Positions 8,938-17,944 of a DNA stretch of 64,000 bases are shown one piece after another. The DNA is from an uncultured Propionibacterium sp. (lineage in GTDB: Bacteria; Actinomycetota; Actinomycetes; Propionibacteriales; Propionibacteriaceae), in assembly GCA_938036835.1 (NCBI GenBank), contig CALHWB010000033.1:1-64000 (forward strand). Direction: 5' to 3'. The stretch's first letter is position 1, and each line of letters starts with the position of its first letter. A program made the translations under genes and the position numbers. A model generated the notes under the pieces. It was not told the DNA's origin. It was given only the letters and a program-made list of their open reading frames with translations, and did not search any database.

Positions 8938-8969
8938 TAGTGCAGAGATGTCCTAACTAGTTTGCACTA
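8938..8969. promoter_or_regulatory. Operator-like inverted repeat upstream of hydrolase-tetR operon
   Basis: TAGTGCA (8938-8944) and TGCACTA (8963-8969) are perfect 7-base arms. An inner palindrome AACTAGTT lies at 8955-8962. The repeat sits just before the hydrolase start and is a candidate site for the TetR protein at the end of the operon. Confidence 0.55.
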
Positions 8970-9138
8970 AGTGTGTGGTTGTTGGTAGGGCACCCCGGCA
9001 TGTGGTGGCGCATTGCGTGATGTGAGCGCGAACGAAACCGAGCGCTTCGGATGCGCGCAGGAAGTGGGTGTTCTTGTCGCCGACGATATCCTCGGTGAAC
9101 CGGTCAGACCGGATGTGTGCCGGGAAGGTGGCTGCGGT

Positions 9139-9212
9139 GGCGATCGGTCGCCGTATGGGGGTGGATGCAAGACGGTGCGGGCAGCGTTAGTCGAGGCGGG
9201 GCTCATCGTGGG
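9139..9212 (+). pseudogene. Serine-recombinase C-terminal helix-turn-helix relic (copy A)
   Basis: The DNA reads as AIGRRMGVDA, then after a one-base shift KTVRAALVEAGLIV. The complete counterpart at 32828-32905 reads AIARRMGVDRKAVRVALVEA. It is a recombinase DNA-binding tail with a frameshift and no catalytic domain. It lies 5' of the TetR pseudogene and seems to have replaced its N-terminus. Positions 8970-9138 hold nothing recognisable. Confidence 0.5.
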
Positions 9213-9235
9213 TCACGCGATGGCCCTGCTGCGGC

Positions 9236-9736
9236 ATGGCTGGGGGAGTGCGATGGGGAATGCTTCGACACTACTTCCCGAACCAGAAGTCATCGCATCA
9301 GGCGTTGATCGTCAAGTTTGTTGGTGACGAGACCGAGGACTTCGAGGTTCGTGACCCTCGGCTCTCTGTGGCGGATCGGCTAGAGCGTTGCGTGTTGCAG
9401 TTTGTGCCGACCTCAGAGGGATCAGCGCATCTGCTCGACGTGTGATTCGGCATGTACTGGGTGGGCCTTGACTCTACTGGTTCGCTGTTTGTGTGCGAGT
9501 TCTTGGAGGCCTCGACCGGCTGATCACGGGAACGCATTCGCGCGTGGCTGGAAGTCCTCGCGGCCGAAGGGTGCCTCGACCCGGCAGAGATTCGCACACT
9601 AGCGTTGGAACTGAGCGCTCTCATCGCCGGAGTTTGTTTGGAGATGGTCACCCCTGGTTCAGAGATGACATTGGACGACGCGACCGGCATTATGCGGCGA
9701 GCCGCACGCGCGATACCGAAAGAAAGTCACGCATGA
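9236..9736 (+). pseudogene. TetR-family regulator, C-terminal part with two nonsense codons
   Basis: One frame reads GMLRHYFPNQKSSHQALIVK, then SVADRLERCVLQFVPTSEGS, TGA (9443-9445), FGMYWVGLDSTGSLFVCEFL, TGA (9521-9523), RIRAWLEVLAAEGC, and on to a stop at 9734. GMLRHYFPNQ is the classic end of a TetR helix-turn-helix. The first stop replaces an expected tryptophan (DVWFGM). The N-terminal helices are missing, replaced by recombinase relic A. It is a dead gene. Positions 9737-10129 hold only short unplaced fragments. Confidence 0.72.
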
Positions 9737-10129
9737 CGAACGCACGGAACACCGAGACGACGAATAGCAGCCATCTACGTGCTTCAGCCCAAATGGATCG
9801 TCATCAAGAACGGCCGCGGGCTGCTGTCCTTACCCGCGACGCGGCCAGTCACAGAGGCAGATTACCATGAATGATGCAATCCCCGACCGCGCAACCCTGC
9901 GCAGCGTGGAGCCCGACCCGTGGCATCTGGGAGACGACGCAGTTCGACCTCTACGGGCTCTCGGCGCCGTTCTCGGCGATCTGGCCGGTCTGCGGCTGGC
10001 GACGGACTCATCGCGTGGCGGGGAAACCCTCGACCAGGTGCGAGCACGACGAGGGACGATCGCACTGTAGCACCAGATCATCGACTTCACGCTCCACGGA
10101 TCGGATGCCTCGCCGAACAGGAGAGCCGA

Positions 10130-10443
10130 GTCGGAGACGCTGTGGTCCTTGATCGATGGACTGTTCAGCGCTGGGGACGCTACGCCGACGCCATTGCCCG
10201 ATGGGAACACATCACCGGACGGTCAGCACCCGCGCCAGCACTCCTGAACGACGCCGACGGCCCCCGCCCAGCACCAGCATTCGTCGAGTGGCTCATGGGC
10301 CGGCCGGCTGGGTCACCGATGCCAGTGACCTGACGCAGAACCAGCAGATCACCGCTCTTGGCAACGAGGTACTTGCCCTTCAGGCCAGTTGCGCGATGGA
10401 CAGGATGCTCGCGACTACTCCTTGGATACGAGACGTGCCGTAA
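10130..10443 (+). pseudogene. Phage-type DNA cytosine methyltransferase, C-terminal relic
   Basis: Two overlapping frames join as VVLDRWTVQRWGRYADAIAR, then WEHITGRSAPAPALL, FVEWLMGRPAGWVTD, then LTQNQQITALGNEVLALQAS. The pattern FVEWLMGLPxGWVTD followed by LTRNxQLxALGNGVxPxQA is the end of C5-cytosine methylases common in actinobacteriophages, where the ALGNGV motif is motif X. One frameshift lies near 10318. The catalytic PCQ and ENV motifs are not found upstream. It is a prophage remnant whose end overlaps the antisense end of the BREX-linked nuclease gene. Confidence 0.6.
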
Positions 10444-12094
10444 CCGTCGCGTTGTCGGCTGGGCGGAACGAACAGTCGATGTGATCGTTATGCTGTTCCA
10501 CTGACTCGGGATCAACCTCGGCGATTGGGCAGTAAGCCAGGATCGTTCCGATCGGCACTTCTGTCCCGCCGACGGTCACCGCAAACTCGGAGTAGAAGGC
10601 GATGGCAAACTTGTCTTCTGGGGCCGACACGCCCGCGTGCAGGCAGGTGCGAATCCCGGTGGTGTTCAGGCCTACCTCCTGACCGAGCAACAGTCGCTCG
10701 GCGGCCCTCCAGTTTGCGGCGTCTGCTGCCGAGATGCTGCCGGGCATCGCGAGTTGAGCCGTCGTGTGCTCTTGGATGGTCGCAAGGGATGCTGCGGTCT
10801 TGGCAAGCATCTGTAGGAGGTCACCATCGGGCAGACCGAAGTCGCCAGGAAGGCTCCTCTCAATGATGATCGTGCCACACTGATCCTTGATGACAAGGCG
10901 GTTCGGTGGATGTAGTGCATTGAGGAAGCTCAGCGCCGCAACAACATCGTGCGGGGCATGGCCCTCGAAACTGATGCCCGAGATGGTCAAGTTCATCGTC
11001 TGCGCGGATAGGTCTATCAGCATCTGGATTCGGAAGTTGTCCCCGAGTTCCGTGCCCGTTATTCCAGCGCCAGTGCCGTCGATCCCGAACGTGGCTGGCT
11101 GCATATCAATGAGGACGGACCCGACGACATCGGCATTGGGGTCAACAGCGGCCATCTGCAGGACACGACTCCGTACCGATGACTGGGCAGCCATGATGTG
11201 AAGCTTCGCATTTGAGGTGTCACCTCCGAGACCGCCGGGCATGTCCATCTTGATGTCCACCGTTCCGACGGGCGCAGATACCGACGTCCCATACTTCATG
11301 AAGGAGGCAAGCTCGCGCTTAAGCTCGGAGTCTGGTTCGGCTCGGATCACAACCTCGATGGGGATCGGGCGGAAGTCCAGAGCAGCAGCAAACCGCGGGA
11401 ACACGCGGACAGTCACCGCGTTGTCGTTGCCGACGCTGTGGATCGCGGCGAGGATCAGGTCGGGCTCAGGCATGACGTAGGACTTCATCGGGCCGAGGCT
11501 TACTTCGTACCTGAAGTGGGGGTCCGTGTCCAGAACGGGAGCTATAGACTGCAAGTAGTCGCTGAGTTGCGATGGTGACACGAGTCCATCCCCGTCGTTG
11601 GGCTTCATGCCCATTGCGGAGGTGAGCTGACCAACAACGGTTTCGAGTCGCTGCCTGCCGTTGCCAACGTAGTAGTCAACAACTTCGGGGAACTCTGCCG
11701 CGAGTCCATCTATGAAGCTGAGACCTCGCCAGTCACACGGGTAGGGCAAATCGCTGGTGATTTCGGCGAGCCACTGGAGGTTCTCGTTCGTGGGATCGAG
11801 AGGGAGTGTCAGATGCCAGGCGGTGACCGTGTTGCTGTGGTTAATGCGGTGCTGCTCAAGCCGCTGCAGTGACTCTTTAATCTGGGACTTCTGCGAAGTC
11901 GTCAGGTTGGAGGCGAACTTCTTGACCTGGTAGACCTCTGCACTGCTGTCGGGTCCCGGAACAAGTAAGTCGATGCCACCATCCCCGGCTGAAGGTCGAA
12001 CGCGCACGGCTGCGGGGTGCTTTCGGCATAGCAGGATCGCGACCAGTTCCTCCACCTGGTCGCCGCTGAGCCGAGTCCACTCGACTATCGCCAT
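10415..12094 (-). CDS. Mrr-like restriction endonuclease with large unknown C-terminus, last gene of BREX operon
   Basis: A 559-residue protein. Residues 1-140 form a restriction-endonuclease-like fold with the metal site GDGGIDLLVP (residues 37-46) and VYQVKKF (53-59), a D-x(n)-Q-x-K version of PD-(D/E)XK as in Mrr/type IV enzymes. The remaining ~400 residues resemble nothing I know. The start at 12094 has GGGAGG upstream and lies 36 bases after brxL, so it is probably read from the BREX promoter. It could cleave modified phage DNA that BREX ignores, but that is inference. It is not a core BREX gene. Confidence 0.72.
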   Translation of the reverse strand: MAIVEWTRLSGDQVEELVAILLCRKHPAAVRVRPSAGDGGIDLLVPGPDSSAEVYQVKKFASNLTTSQKSQIKESLQRLEQHRINHSNTVTAWHLTLPLDPTNENLQWLAEITSDLPYPCDWRGLSFIDGLAAEFPEVVDYYVGNGRQRLETVVGQLTSAMGMKPNDGDGLVSPSQLSDYLQSIAPVLDTDPHFRYEVSLGPMKSYVMPEPDLILAAIHSVGNDNAVTVRVFPRFAAALDFRPIPIEVVIRAEPDSELKRELASFMKYGTSVSAPVGTVDIKMDMPGGLGGDTSNAKLHIMAAQSSVRSRVLQMAAVDPNADVVGSVLIDMQPATFGIDGTGAGITGTELGDNFRIQMLIDLSAQTMNLTISGISFEGHAPHDVVAALSFLNALHPPNRLVIKDQCGTIIIERSLPGDFGLPDGDLLQMLAKTAASLATIQEHTTAQLAMPGSISAADAANWRAAERLLLGQEVGLNTTGIRTCLHAGVSAPEDKFAIAFYSEFAVTVGGTEVPIGTILAYCPIAEVDPESVEQHNDHIDCSFRPADNATVTARLVSKE

Positions 12095-12130
12095 CGCCTC
12101 CCACCTATCTCTCGGAACTCGGGAGCGCGA

Positions 12131-14248
12131 TCACAGTTCACCCTCGCGGATGTAGGTGATGCCGAAGGCGAAGACCTGGCGGAACTCTTGGCGGCGGGAG
12201 CCGAGGTCGTATTGGTTGCCTGAGCCCTTCTGGAAGATGTCCAGGCCTCGTCCGAGGAGGAGTCTCCAGCCGTGGTCGGTGCGGATCGATCTGTCGTGGA
12301 TGGTCTCGTCCCAGGTGACAGTGAACTGGATGCCGGCGGTGGCGGCGCTGTCCTGGATGTCTTTGAGCATGAGGAGGTGCTGCTGGGCGAACTCGCCGCT
12401 TTCGGGCCTGGTGACCAGCGTCACCGCCATTTCGTCGGCGGGGTCCTTGGCGGCCGCGAGTAGCGCGAGCAGGTCGACGAGGTTGCGCCCTTGGTGCGGT
12501 AGGCGGATGTAGGGGTCGACGATGGTGATGTTGGTTGCGCCGTGCAGGTAGGGCATGAGAAGTGTTTCGTAGGAGACACCGCGCTGGTTTTCTTGGAACT
12601 CGCGATGGCCCTCGGACAAGGGGGGCGTTGTCTGGGCCGGGGTCGGGGCCATCGCGTTTACCCTGTCTGCGGGGTCAGGTGCGTCGGGTGAATCGGTACC
12701 GTCTACAGTGTTGGGGGGTTGAGTCCAGTAGTAGTCGGGGTATTCGTCTTCTTCGAGCGTGGTGACATCGTGCCAGGTGCCTGTGCTGTTGGTGTAGCCG
12801 AAGTTGACTGCGGCCATCGTGGGGTCGATGCGGAGGATTTGGTCTTTGACGCGCTTGCGCCCTTCGATGGCGAAGCGCAGCAGTTCCTCGATCTCCTGTT
12901 GTGTGGCTTCGCCGCCTGGGTAGATGAGCTTCATCAGGCCGGAGAAGGTCTTGTGGATGCCATCGCGGTCTCGTGTGGAGATGTCTGAGCCGAGCGTGAA
13001 GTGCTGCTGGTAGCGATCGGAGTAGTCGGTGTTGCGCATGGACCGCAACACCTCGGCGATGTAGTCGACGACGAAGCCGTAGCCGGAGGAGAACATCTCG
13101 CTGCGGATGGTGTCTACCTCCCAGCCGGGGATGTAGAAGTGGAGCCGGTCGAGGTAGGCGGAGTCGTGGTATGCCTCGGGCAGCTCATCGAACAGGTCGG
13201 AGTGCTTGAGCATGTAGGGCACGTTGTGGGAGGTGTTGCCTACGAAAACCATCGACGCTTCAGCTTCGAGGGTCTCGACGCCACGGGAGAACGACTTGTT
13301 CGCCATGTAGTTCTTCATGATGTCGACGAGCGCCTTGTCGGTGCGTTTCTTCTTGCCGGCGAACTCATCGAAGGCGACGACGTCCCAGTAGCCGACCAGG
13401 CCGATGCGGCCGTTGGCGTTGTTCACGAAGAGCTTCGGGACGGTGACCTCTCCACCGGAGATCAGCATGCCGTGCGGCGAGAACTCGGAGTAGATGTGCG
13501 ACTTACCGGTGCCCTTGGGACCCAGCTCAACCAAGTTGTAGTTACGCTCAACGAACGGGATGAGACGCACGAGTTGTAGGAGTTCGGCCCGTCGTCCGAA
13601 CATCTCGGGGTTGAACCCGATGGACTGGATCAGCAGGTCGATCCACTCCTCGGTGGTGAAGCCTCGCCGCGATGTGAGGTAGCTCTCGTAGTCGAAGCTC
13701 GACATCTGGATGGGTTTCAGGCTCCCCAGAATCCAGGGCACGATGCGGGCATCGTCGCTGTGGAAGTACTCGATGTCGCAAATACACCACACGCCGCCGA
13801 CCAGAAGCTTCGGGTTGGCCTTCACCGTTGCTGGTTCGACGATCACTTCATGTAGACCGAGGTTGGCGAACGAGGCTTCGTACACGTCCTGCTTATCATT
13901 CAGGGTGACGGTGACCTTGTCGATGATCCGGTGGCGGCCTTTCTCACGAATGGTGGACTTCACCAATTCCGACTCGTTGCGATGCACGTAGTGGTCGGCC
14001 AGAATCTTGCGGACCGCTTCGATACCGGCCTGGATCGTCGCCTCGTTGTCGGATGCGGCGTATTGACCGAGCAGGTACTCCAGCACATAGGAGGGAACGA
14101 TCGCGTTTCCCTTGACGGCCTTGACGAGGTCTTTGCGGACGACAGAACCCCCGAAGAGCAGGTTGATCTTGTAGTCGAGATCGCTTTGCTGCGATGCGTT
14201 CTTCTCAGCGTCACGTTTCTCATCGGGATTGTCATCGGTGTGCGTCAT
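12131..14248 (-). CDS. brxL: BREX protein BrxL (AAA+), with MITD1-like C-terminal domain
   Basis: A 705-residue protein. Residues 20-230 match the BrxL N-terminus. The AAA+ core has Walker A GPKGTGKS (243-250) and Walker B VVAFDEF (290-296). BrxL is required for phage restriction and marks type 1 BREX. After a low-complexity linker (about 500-550), the C-terminus does not look like the usual Lon-like domain. VSYETLLMPYLHGATNITIV, then DPYIRLPHQGRN, IHDRSIR (650-656) and GWRLLLGRGLDIFQ follow the PLD-like MIT_C domain of MITD1. No Lon Ser-Lys pair is visible. The start lies 15 bases after pglZ. Confidence 0.92.
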   Translation of the reverse strand: MTHTDDNPDEKRDAEKNASQQSDLDYKINLLFGGSVVRKDLVKAVKGNAIVPSYVLEYLLGQYAASDNEATIQAGIEAVRKILADHYVHRNESELVKSTIREKGRHRIIDKVTVTLNDKQDVYEASFANLGLHEVIVEPATVKANPKLLVGGVWCICDIEYFHSDDARIVPWILGSLKPIQMSSFDYESYLTSRRGFTTEEWIDLLIQSIGFNPEMFGRRAELLQLVRLIPFVERNYNLVELGPKGTGKSHIYSEFSPHGMLISGGEVTVPKLFVNNANGRIGLVGYWDVVAFDEFAGKKKRTDKALVDIMKNYMANKSFSRGVETLEAEASMVFVGNTSHNVPYMLKHSDLFDELPEAYHDSAYLDRLHFYIPGWEVDTIRSEMFSSGYGFVVDYIAEVLRSMRNTDYSDRYQQHFTLGSDISTRDRDGIHKTFSGLMKLIYPGGEATQQEIEELLRFAIEGRKRVKDQILRIDPTMAAVNFGYTNSTGTWHDVTTLEEDEYPDYYWTQPPNTVDGTDSPDAPDPADRVNAMAPTPAQTTPPLSEGHREFQENQRGVSYETLLMPYLHGATNITIVDPYIRLPHQGRNLVDLLALLAAAKDPADEMAVTLVTRPESGEFAQQHLLMLKDIQDSAATAGIQFTVTWDETIHDRSIRTDHGWRLLLGRGLDIFQKGSGNQYDLGSRRQEFRQVFAFGITYIREGEL

Positions 14249-14263
14249 TGCTGCTGTTTCCCC

Positions 14264-16759
14264 TTAGAAATCGAAGTCCGATGTGAACGAGCGCCTGAGC
14301 TGGTATTGAGCCCGCTGGTAGACGCGCCACTGGGTGGTGTTAGGTATTTTCTCCTCGAGCCGGAACTCGACCGTATGGTTGTTGAACTCGCTTGAGTCCT
14401 GGCTCAGGAGCATTCGTACGTTCTGGTATCGGTCACGTGCGTCATCGGAGGGCTGGTCGAACAGCAGCTCGGGCTGGTTCGAGAGCAGAGCATCGCCCAC
14501 GTAGATACCTGCCCGGAGTGTGCGCGGCTGAACCTTTTCACTGACCGGCTCGGATTGGAAGAGTTTCACGACAATTTGGCCGGTGGTGATCTTGTCCGTC
14601 TCGGGCAGCACTTCGACGTTGACGGGGCGGATGTCGCTCTTGCGTTTCTTGTTGACCTTGACGACCGGCACAACGACTTCTTGGAGCGAGGCGCCGCCGT
14701 GGACGAACCGTGAGCCCGCGCCGGGCAGCTTGAGTCGGTGGATCGACTTGGGAATCTGTACCTGAAGATCGCTGCCGAGCCCGAGCTGTTCGGGCTCGAA
14801 GGTTCGGAACGCGGGATCGTCCTTGAGCCCCCGGCCCAACACATATCGGCGGTTCGTCACCACGAGCTCGTCGCCCTGCGGTTTGGTCGACAGATAGAAG
14901 ATGTCGGCGAGCGCGGTGTCTTGGTAGAGGAAGCCATGGTCGGCCGTCACCAGGATGTTCGTGGCGTTCGCGTTCGTCAGTCGCTTGATCAGGTCGACCA
15001 GTTCCCGCAACGTGTCATCGGCAGCCTCAAACACTTGACGTTCGGTGCAGGCCTTGTCGCCCGCGGCATCGATCCGGTCGTGGTACACATACAGCACTTG
15101 GTGCGCACCATAGAGTTCCCGCAATTCGGTGCGCGGCATCACGAAGACCTCTTCAGCCTGGATCGCGAACCCGTCCACCGGAGCCAGTACCTTGTTGCGG
15201 TTCGCTGTCCCGTCGCAACGCTGGCCATCGACGAGCACTGGGTCGCCATCGTGGGAATGGGCCAGCGTCGTGTGCGGCAGGAGGGCAGCCATGCCGAGTT
15301 GGGTGTAGCTCGGCAGCACACCCAGCACCGCGTCGAGGTCCGCATCGAAGCGGTCTTCCTGGCGGATACGTGAACCCAGTTCGTCGGCGACCTCGTATCG
15401 CAGCGCATCGGAGATGATGACGACGACCTTCCGGTTACCCTTGCGGATGATGGGCTCGACGTGGTCGACGAAGAACCTTGTCTGCGAGGGCAGTGCGAGT
15501 GATCGCCAGTCACGCACCGCATCGACTTGTTGCTGCCAGGCGTTGCCGAGCTCATAGAGGTATCGGTTCGCGTAGTGCTTCTCCACCTTGGCCCGGAGCG
15601 CTTCAAGCGGGCCTGCGTACTCGGTTGTGCGAGCGGCGAAGTGGAACTGCCGGTAGAGCTGATCGATGCGGAACCAGTGCTTGCGGTATCGGTCGAGCCC
15701 GTCGTCGAACGAAGCGATCTCGAACCTCGTCGTAGCGAGCTCGCTCAGCAGGTCGGAGGCAGCACGGAGCGCCACATACAGTTCCCGGTATTCGTCGGCC
15801 CAGATGCTGCTCTGGCGGGCACGAATGGTCTCGGATACTTCACGTGCGCTCATTGTCCGCTCGACGATTGCATGCGCCAGCGTGCTGATGATTTTGCGCT
15901 CCACGTCCTCAAAGAGGTCGTTGCCCACAAGCTCGGGAAGCTCAGCGTCCTCGATGGTGCGGGCATAATCGAGGCTTTCGGCTGCCCGTCGCGCCAAGGT
16001 GGCGAAGGCGTCAGCACTGCGCCGGTCGTTCCGCAGACTCGCGAAGTCGAGTTGAATATTGCGCAAACCTCCGGGTGTATCTGACACGAACGCATCAATC
16101 GCCTGCCGGAACATCCACAGCACAAAATCATCGACACTGGGCTCGCTCGCCTGGTAGCCATAGATCTTGGCCGCGCCAGCCCAGTGGAAGCTGTCGAGAC
16201 CCAACTCAACCAGCGTCTCGTACTTGACCCTTTCAGCGCGTGAGTTCTCTATCAGCAGGGTGCGCGTGAGTTCCAGCATGCTGTGTTCCCGCTGGCCGAG
16301 CATGACGGCGCACATCTTCGCCCGCAGCTTGTCGACGTCATCGTCGGCGGCCAGCAACGCCTTGAGGCGTTGAACCCGCTCGGTGTCGCGAAAGTAGCCT
16401 TCGTGCTTACGCACTACTTCGTCGATCCCAGTGCCGATCAAGCCGAGCCCTTGGCATACCAGCGCGACCCAATCAGCGGTGAAGACCCCGTACGCCAGTT
16501 CAAGGTCAAGCAACCAGTTCCCGGTGTCGGAAGGTACCGGGTCATCGCGGTAGATGAGGAACTTGCCGTGTGGTTCATCATGAAGCACACGGTTCTTTAC
16601 CACATACTCATTGTTCTCGACCCGCAGAATGGTCACGCCGTCGAGAACAAGCGAGTCGATCTCGGCGGCGTACTCGCCGTCGGCGTCATGCCAGAAGACC
16701 AAGCGCTGAGACGCGAACTTCTGCTCCAGGTGAGGTAGGACGGCACTGAGCGAACTCAT
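14264..16759 (-). CDS. pglZ: BREX protein PglZ (alkaline phosphatase superfamily)
   Basis: An 831-residue PglZ of the type 1 BREX subfamily. The N-terminus RLVFWHDADGEYAAEID is typical. The phosphatase-like core has the metal-binding IISDALRYEVADEL near residue 450 and VTADHGFLYQ near residue 606. PglZ is essential for BREX methylation and exclusion. The ATG at 16759 overlaps the stop of the DUF1016 gene (ATGA), so translation is coupled. I see no frameshift or lost motif. Confidence 0.95.
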   Translation of the reverse strand: MSSLSAVLPHLEQKFASQRLVFWHDADGEYAAEIDSLVLDGVTILRVENNEYVVKNRVLHDEPHGKFLIYRDDPVPSDTGNWLLDLELAYGVFTADWVALVCQGLGLIGTGIDEVVRKHEGYFRDTERVQRLKALLAADDDVDKLRAKMCAVMLGQREHSMLELTRTLLIENSRAERVKYETLVELGLDSFHWAGAAKIYGYQASEPSVDDFVLWMFRQAIDAFVSDTPGGLRNIQLDFASLRNDRRSADAFATLARRAAESLDYARTIEDAELPELVGNDLFEDVERKIISTLAHAIVERTMSAREVSETIRARQSSIWADEYRELYVALRAASDLLSELATTRFEIASFDDGLDRYRKHWFRIDQLYRQFHFAARTTEYAGPLEALRAKVEKHYANRYLYELGNAWQQQVDAVRDWRSLALPSQTRFFVDHVEPIIRKGNRKVVVIISDALRYEVADELGSRIRQEDRFDADLDAVLGVLPSYTQLGMAALLPHTTLAHSHDGDPVLVDGQRCDGTANRNKVLAPVDGFAIQAEEVFVMPRTELRELYGAHQVLYVYHDRIDAAGDKACTERQVFEAADDTLRELVDLIKRLTNANATNILVTADHGFLYQDTALADIFYLSTKPQGDELVVTNRRYVLGRGLKDDPAFRTFEPEQLGLGSDLQVQIPKSIHRLKLPGAGSRFVHGGASLQEVVVPVVKVNKKRKSDIRPVNVEVLPETDKITTGQIVVKLFQSEPVSEKVQPRTLRAGIYVGDALLSNQPELLFDQPSDDARDRYQNVRMLLSQDSSEFNNHTVEFRLEEKIPNTTQWRVYQRAQYQLRRSFTSDFDF

Positions 16760-17808
16760 TCAGCGTCCTCCTGCTGCTGGGAGGCTTCGAGTTCGCGCCG
16801 TGCGACCCGTTCCGCCGCTGCCTCATAAGCATGCTGGATGCGTGCCTGGAGTTCAGCCTTGGGAGGCAGCGCAGTCCAGTACTCCGCGACGACGATCCCG
16901 TCCTTGTGCATTTCCAGCAGTTCGATCTGCTCGCGGCTCGTCTCGGTGCAGAGAATCAGGCCGATAGGTGACTCTTCGCCTTCTCGACGTTCGTAGCGGT
17001 CGAGCCACTTGAGGTAGAGCTTCATCTGGCCTTCGTAGGCGGCCTTGAACTTGCCGATCTTCAGTTCCACGGCGACGAGGCGTCGCAGTGGTCGACTGAA
17101 GAAAAGCAGATCGAGGTGGTAGTCATCGTCGTCGATGATCATCCGCTTCTGCCGTTCGACGAAGGCGAAGCCGTTCCCCACCTCCAACAGAAAGGCCTCC
17201 ATGTCACGGATGATCGCGGCCTCAAGATCGCGTTCGAGGAAGGTGTCTTCCAGACCGAGGAAGTCCAGCAGGTATGGGTCTCGGAACACATCGCGCGGGG
17301 CTGCGGTCTCGCCGACGATCTGAGCGTTGGCGATCTCTCGACGCTCGTAGCCCTTCCGCGCGATCAACTGGCGTAGGCCGCGGACGCTCAGCCCCTGGCT
17401 GACGGCCTCTTGCGCATAGAAGGCTCTGGCCTCGGGGCTCTTCAGAGGAAGCAGCGCCCTGAAGTGGGTCCAGCTCAATTGTCGTCCCAGCGAGACGACA
17501 ATCTGCTCGTCAGGGAACTGCTGGGCGAACTGGATCATACGGCGGAGGTTCTTCTCTTCATACGAGCGCCCGTACCGCTCCACCAACTGTCGTCCCAGCG
17601 AGACGACAATCTTCTCCCCGTAGGCTGCACGCTCCGCGCCGAGCACCTCCTCGCCGACGAGGCGGCCGAGTCGCCAAAAGGTCAACGTGAGAGCCAGATT
17701 GGCCTGACGAGCGGCCGCAACCTGTCCCTCCTCAATCACCTCCGAGGCGCGAGTCAGCAGGATTTGTTCTGCCTCACCGCTTCCGCTGCTGCGAGCAATC
17801 TCAGTCAC
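16756..17808 (-). CDS. DUF1016 (YhcG-like) PD-(D/E)XK nuclease inside BREX operon
   Basis: A 350-residue protein. The N-terminal ~160 residues match DUF1016_N (ALTLTFWRLGRLVGEEVLG, YGRSYEEKNLRRMIQFAQQF, LSWTHFRALLPL). The C-terminal ~170 residues are a PD-(D/E)XK nuclease with YHLDLLFFSRPLRRL and VAVELKIGKF (D near 230, E-x-K near 245), then GLILCTE. The family is widespread in defence islands. The start is GTG 17808, overlapping the end of the 47-residue ORF; its stop overlaps pglZ. Residues IVVSLGRQL occur twice, encoded by an exact 25-base repeat. Decayed relatives lie at 1596-1880 and 44094-44450. Confidence 0.92.
   Translation of the reverse strand: MTEIARSSGSGEAEQILLTRASEVIEEGQVAAARQANLALTLTFWRLGRLVGEEVLGAERAAYGEKIVVSLGRQLVERYGRSYEEKNLRRMIQFAQQFPDEQIVVSLGRQLSWTHFRALLPLKSPEARAFYAQEAVSQGLSVRGLRQLIARKGYERREIANAQIVGETAAPRDVFRDPYLLDFLGLEDTFLERDLEAAIIRDMEAFLLEVGNGFAFVERQKRMIIDDDDYHLDLLFFSRPLRRLVAVELKIGKFKAAYEGQMKLYLKWLDRYERREGEESPIGLILCTETSREQIELLEMHKDGIVVAEYWTALPPKAELQARIQHAYEAAAERVARRELEASQQQEDAE
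17480..17612. repeat. Exact 25-base direct repeat with internal dyad inside DUF1016 gene
   Basis: Positions 17480-17504 and 17588-17612 are identical over 25 bases and lie 108 bases apart, in frame. Each unit contains GTCGTC and GACGAC as inverted arms. Both units encode IVVSLGRQL. A recent intragenic duplication or gene conversion is likely. Confidence 0.8.
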
Positions 17809-17944
17809 CGGCCTCCTCCAACCCTGAGATCTTCTTGAGCGCCGGGTAGAACTTCGGGTAGTTGACCTTCACCCCATCATCAAGGAGCTTTCCCCTCCGA
17901 TCGGTGACACGCCCATCCGCTCCTAGGGTTAGGTTGCCAGTCAT
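17801..17944 (-). CDS. 47-residue ORF resembling the C-terminal tail of PglX
   Basis: ATG at 17944 overlaps the stop of the AAA_13 gene (ATGA). The stop TGA at 17801-17803 lies within the first codons of the DUF1016 gene, so the ORF is coupled on both sides. The segment LLDDGVKVNYPKFYPALKKI parallels the PglX tail of this same operon (LDDGVLVNYLRFGKALAKI). It may be the leftover end of an ancestral pglX into which the AAA_13 gene inserted, or a small functional peptide. No catalytic motif is possible at this size. Confidence 0.6.
   Translation of the reverse strand: MTGNLTLGADGRVTDRRGKLLDDGVKVNYPKFYPALKKISGLEEAGD

Noticed and set aside
1258..9523. TGA read as tryptophan or selenocysteine
   Set aside because: Intact genes in the window use TGA as stop, and the affected genes are otherwise truncated or lack their N-termini. 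Ordinary nonsense mutation is simpler.
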